From: Bacteroidales bacterium UBA1733
Lineage (GTDB): Bacteria > Bacteroidota > Bacteroidia > Bacteroidales > UBA3663
Direction: 5' to 3'
DNA length: 9,688 nucleotides
NCBI GenBank assembly: GCA_002315795.1
Contig: DCIF01000072.1
Span: 5,616 to 15,303, forward strand
Shown: one piece after another, positions 6,356-9,688 of the stretch
Position numbering within the stretch: the first letter of the stretch is position 1
Layout: each line of letters begins with the position of its first letter
Program-made: the position numbers and the translations under genes
The notes under the pieces: model-generated
Seen by the model: the letters and a program-made list of their open reading frames with translations, nothing else
Told to the model about the DNA's origin: nothing
Database searches by the model: none

Positions 6356-9300
6356 TTAGAAGCTAACACTTAAACCACACTGATAAGTACGTGGAGTCAC
6401 GTAACGACCAGTATCAAGACCGCTGTAGATAGGGCTGCTCTGGCCAACCTCAGGATCGCCATACTTGGTGTATGGAGAAATGGTGCAGAGGTTCTGGATA
6501 GCAATGTATGCGCGAACTGAAGAAACACCCAGGTTCTGGAGATACTTGCGTGGAACAGTATAACCGATCTGGAGGTTGCTAATCTTCAAGAAGTTACCAT
6601 TCTCAATCCAAGCATCGCTGACACGGCTGTTGTAGTTGTTGTCGAGACGGGTCAAACGTGGAAGGCTTGCATTGGTGTTTGTTGAAGACCACATGTTGTT
6701 GTAGCTATCCTTGAGGAGAGCTGGAGTCCAGCTATCATCAGAAGCATTAGCGATGGTGTAACGCATCTTAGAGTAAGAAAGGATGTCCATACCCAATACG
6801 CCATAGGTGTAGAGGCTGAAATCGAAATCCTTATAAGTAGCGCTGAGGTTCAAACCGTAGTTGAATGCTGGGATACCATTGCCTAAGATCTCGCAGTCGC
6901 TCTCGTTGAGTTTGCCGTCACAGATTAATTCACCAACCTTGCTAGCCTTACCAGCAGCTACATCTTCCTCTGTTGCAGGTGTGTTTGGAAGGTCCTTGAA
7001 GAGGTAGTCACCCATCTTAGCTGTCTGACCCTGTGCGAGAGCCTTGTCAAGATCAGCCTGGCTGTTGATGATACCTACAACCTTATAGCCATAGTAAGAA
7101 CCTACAGCCTCACCCTCCTTAGAGATTGAGTGGTTGTTCCAGAGGAATGCAGTACCTGCAACAGCACCTACGTTCGAACCATCACCCTGTGACTCTGAAC
7201 AGGTAGCGGTATAAGGATCACCCATCTTCTTTACCTTGTTCTTCAAGGTAGAACCGTTGAATGCTACGTTGAAGCTGAGGTCCTTGTTGATGCGCTTGTT
7301 GTAGTTGATAGAGAACTCGAAACCAGTATTTTCAATCTGACCATAGTTGGTATAGATAGAAGTCTCACCAGCTGATGGACGGATCTGCATGTTAAGGAGA
7401 AGATCCTTAGTCTTACGAATGAAGTAATCAGCAGTAATAGTCAAGTCATTGCCAAGGAAGCCGAGGTCAATACCGATATTGGTCTGCTCATTGGTCTCCC
7501 ACTTCAAGTTGGTATCAACGAGTGGAGCATAGAAACCAGTAACACGATCGAATGCACCGGTGGTACCACCACCTGCATTGCCGTAGAACTGATACTTGGT
7601 GTTAGCTGAAGAAAGTGCATAGGTTGACTTGCCAGCGATACCACCTGAGTTACCAGTCTGACCCCAACCAAGACGAAGCTTAGCGTTGCTGATAGCATCT
7701 ACATCACGAAGGAAAGCCTCCTCCTTGATACGCCATGCCAATGCAGCTGAAGGGAAGGTACCCCAACGGTTGCTTGTAGAGAAGTTTGAAGAACCATCAC
7801 GACGAACGGTTGCAGTCAAGATATACTTGTCAAAGAGGCTGTAAACCAAACGACCATAGTATGAGATACCACGAACATCAGCGTTGAATGCACCGCTACC
7901 GGTGATAGAGCTGAGATCTGTAGCAAGTGAGATGTCACGGTTATCTGCTGAAAGGAAGCCCTTAGCACTTGCGCTTACCCAAGCACCCTCGTAACGGCTA
8001 ACGGTATTACCTGCCATTGCGGTGAGAGTGTTGAAGTCAGTCTCCCACTTATAGGTCAAATAAGTTTCGATGCTACGTGAAAGGCCCTTGCTCTGGCTCA
8101 AGCCGAACTCGTACTGCTCACGGTCTGAACCATTGTACTCAACCTCGGTCATCACGCCACCAATGTTGTTGTAGCGCTTGAACTTGCCATGGAAGTTATC
8201 AGAATCAGAGTTAGTCTGAGTCCATGAGAAGATAGAATGGAGGTTCAATGAATGCTGCTTAGTCTTAAGAAGAGTAAGATCGATGTATGGGTTAACAGAG
8301 ATACGGCTATTGCGAGAGATGCTGCTTGCCTCCATCTGAGTAGCGTATGGGTTCTGTGCACCAGCGGTCATACCTTCCCAACCATCAGGTGTTGGAGACT
8401 TAGATGAGCCATAAGTACCATCAGGATTAACGATGTTAACATTAACAAGCTGGCCAGTAACGTCATCAATATAATCCAAAGTTGGAGCCATCTGAGCGAT
8501 ATCACGCTGAGAAGAAAGGTTACCGTTGTTACCCATACCAATGTTGTTACCATTGATAGTAGAGTACATGTAGTTGATATCACCACCGAACTCGATGTAA
8601 TTGTTCACCTTTGACTTAACGCTCGCACGTGCGGTAACACGATCGTAGTGAGTATTTACGATGATACCGTCATTGTCAAGATAGCCGATAGAGAAGTTGT
8701 ACTGAGTCTTGTCAGTGCCGCCGTTAGCAGAAATACCATACTGCTGCTTCAGACCCATGCGATACATCTGGTCCTGCCAGTCAATGTTGCCACGCTTGCC
8801 GTCATAAGCCTCAGAGAATACCTGGTTGTTGAGGGTCTGGCCATCGTTAGCCTTTGCCTCACGGATTGAACGAGCATAGTCATCACCAGTGAGGGTCTCG
8901 ATCTTGTAAGGAAGAGTCTGGAAGCCCCAGTCAGCAGTGATGTTAATGTTCATCTTGCCCTTGTTACCATGCTTGGTGGTGATCATGATGACACCGTTAG
9001 CACCAGCAGAACCATAGATAGCGGTAGCAGAAGCGTCCTTGAGTACCTCGATGCTCTCGATATCAGAAGGGTTAACGAAGTCAGCGTTTGAGCCAACCTG
9101 TACACCATCGACTACGTAGAGAGGATCAGCAGAACCCTGTACGGTACCGATACCACGGATACGGATAGCTGCGCTTGAACCAGGAGCACCGTCGAGAGAG
9201 GTTACCATAACACCTGCAGCTGCACCCTGGAGGGCCTGAGCTACGTTGGTAGGAACCTTACGCTCCATCTGCTCCTTGTTGATGGTTGCTACAGAACCAG

Positions 9301-9652
9301 AGATGTCGGACTTCTTCATGGTACCGTAACCAACAACAACTACGTCTTCAAGCACCTTGTTGTCCTCCACGAGGCGGACATTGATAGTGCTCTGGCCCTT
9401 GACTGCAATGCTCTGAGTCTCGTAGCCGACATAAGAAATTACAAGGGTGGCATTGTCAGCGACCTTGAGGGAATAATTACCATCAATGTCTGTAACTACG
9501 CCATTCGAAGTTCCCTTCTCGAGAACAGCCACACCAATGAGTGGCTCGTTTTCATTGTCAGAAACGACTTGGCCCTTCACAACACGCTGTGCCCATACTG
9601 CCGAGCAGCACAGGAAACAGAACGTTAACAAAAACAACAGTCTTGTTTTCAT
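6356..9652 (-). CDS. SusC/RagA-family TonB-dependent outer-membrane transporter
   Basis: This 1098-residue protein is the outer-membrane channel partner of the SusD-type lipoprotein; it imports the bound nutrient using TonB-ExbBD energy. A signal peptide (about 1-21, cleavage after A-V-W-A) is followed by a carboxypeptidase-D regulatory-like domain (about 24-95, with VKGQVVSDNENEPLIGVAV and DGNYSL). The SusC TonB-box region VVVVGYGTMKKSDISGSV lies at 104-121. The plug runs to about 230 and has RIRGIGT (164-170), PLYVVDGVQV (177-186) and LKDASATAIYGSAGANGV (204-221). The rest is a beta-barrel, closed by a C-terminal GLSVSF with terminal Phe, as BAM substrates have. Length and domain order are normal and no frameshift is seen. 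Sampled codons favour AAC, ATC, ACC and AAG, suggesting high expression. No sigma-factor-interacting N-terminal extension is present. The substrate is unknown. Confidence 0.97.
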   Translation of the reverse strand: MKTRLLFLLTFCFLCCSAVWAQRVVKGQVVSDNENEPLIGVAVLEKGTSNGVVTDIDGNYSLKVADNATLVISYVGYETQSIAVKGQSTINVRLVEDNKVLEDVVVVGYGTMKKSDISGSVATINKEQMERKVPTNVAQALQGAAAGVMVTSLDGAPGSSAAIRIRGIGTVQGSADPLYVVDGVQVGSNADFVNPSDIESIEVLKDASATAIYGSAGANGVIMITTKHGNKGKMNINITADWGFQTLPYKIETLTGDDYARSIREAKANDGQTLNNQVFSEAYDGKRGNIDWQDQMYRMGLKQQYGISANGGTDKTQYNFSIGYLDNDGIIVNTHYDRVTARASVKSKVNNYIEFGGDINYMYSTINGNNIGMGNNGNLSSQRDIAQMAPTLDYIDDVTGQLVNVNIVNPDGTYGSSKSPTPDGWEGMTAGAQNPYATQMEASSISRNSRISVNPYIDLTLLKTKQHSLNLHSIFSWTQTNSDSDNFHGKFKRYNNIGGVMTEVEYNGSDREQYEFGLSQSKGLSRSIETYLTYKWETDFNTLTAMAGNTVSRYEGAWVSASAKGFLSADNRDISLATDLSSITGSGAFNADVRGISYYGRLVYSLFDKYILTATVRRDGSSNFSTSNRWGTFPSAALAWRIKEEAFLRDVDAISNAKLRLGWGQTGNSGGIAGKSTYALSSANTKYQFYGNAGGGTTGAFDRVTGFYAPLVDTNLKWETNEQTNIGIDLGFLGNDLTITADYFIRKTKDLLLNMQIRPSAGETSIYTNYGQIENTGFEFSINYNKRINKDLSFNVAFNGSTLKNKVKKMGDPYTATCSESQGDGSNVGAVAGTAFLWNNHSISKEGEAVGSYYGYKVVGIINSQADLDKALAQGQTAKMGDYLFKDLPNTPATEEDVAAGKASKVGELICDGKLNESDCEILGNGIPAFNYGLNLSATYKDFDFSLYTYGVLGMDILSYSKMRYTIANASDDSWTPALLKDSYNNMWSSTNTNASLPRLTRLDNNYNSRVSDAWIENGNFLKISNLQIGYTVPRKYLQNLGVSSVRAYIAIQNLCTISPYTKYGDPEVGQSSPIYSGLDTGRYVTPRTYQCGLSVSF

Positions 9653-9688
9653 AAACTTGTTTTTAGGTATGTTAATAAAATAGGTAAA
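9653..9688 (-). promoter_or_regulatory. Partial 5' leader of the susC-type gene
   Basis: The last 36 bases of the window lie directly upstream of the transporter ATG. On the minus strand they are AT-rich with an AAAAACAA tract close to the start, a plausible translation-start context. No TTTG/TAnnTTTG promoter fits in this piece, so the promoter and any regulator site lie beyond the right edge. Confidence 0.4.

Noticed and set aside
4435..9652. Horizontal transfer of the SusCD pair, based on different codon use
   Set aside because: The shift is toward C-ending and AAG codons typical of highly expressed genes. No integrase, IS ends, direct repeats or tRNA border was found.
9653..9688. Promoter for the SusC-type gene at the right edge
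   Set aside because: No TTTG plus TAnnTTTG pair fits in the 36 available bases; the promoter must lie outside or further upstream.

Overview
The window reads as chromosomal DNA of a Bacteroidales bacterium, most likely from the Prevotella/Segatella group. The grounds are a complete SusC/SusD outer-membrane pair, a promoter of the Bacteroidetes type (TTTG at -33 and TAnnTTTG at -7), starts preceded by A-rich DNA rather than strong Shine-Dalgarno sites, and Bacteroidetes-restricted protein families. The species is an inference; no rRNA or other marker gene is present. No mobile element, CRISPR array or tRNA was seen.

Plus-strand block, 1-4166. The left edge holds the last codons of a gene that is probably ftsH. 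It overlaps by 4 bases the complete cdsA gene (56-949, phosphatidate cytidylyltransferase), which makes CDP-diacylglycerol for phospholipid synthesis. A 317-base gap follows and is rich in control signals: three TGTAACA-type heptamers at 21-22 base spacing, a near-consensus promoter (1089-1120), a possible 10-codon leader ORF (1150-1182), and a long three-tier hairpin followed by six T residues (1188-1246). These lie upstream of a two-gene operon: a polytopic membrane protein resembling DUF6057 (1267-2739), overlapping by 4 bases a TolB/PD40-type beta-propeller lipoprotein with one CXXCH haem-c motif (2736-4166). A perfect inverted repeat with a T tract ends this operon.

Convergence zone, 4167-4434. 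Two strong terminators face each other, one per strand. Between them are about 140 bases without a gene, carrying a 10-bp hairpin, a 14-bp palindrome and short repeated words.

Minus-strand block, 4435-9652. A SusC-type TonB-dependent transporter (1098 aa) is followed after 37 bases by its SusD-type surface lipoprotein (627 aa) and a terminator. Together they should bind a nutrient, usually a glycan oligomer, at the cell surface and import it to the periplasm. No enzyme, sensor, sigma factor or SusE/F-type protein follows, so within this window it is a bare SusCD pair; anything upstream lies beyond the right edge. The sampled SusC codons favour C-ending and AAG forms, which suggests high expression.

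The region most worth study is the leader of the DUF6057/haem-lipoprotein operon (1033-1266), where a phased operator-like array, a promoter, a possible uORF and an attenuator-like hairpin sit together before two genes of unknown function.
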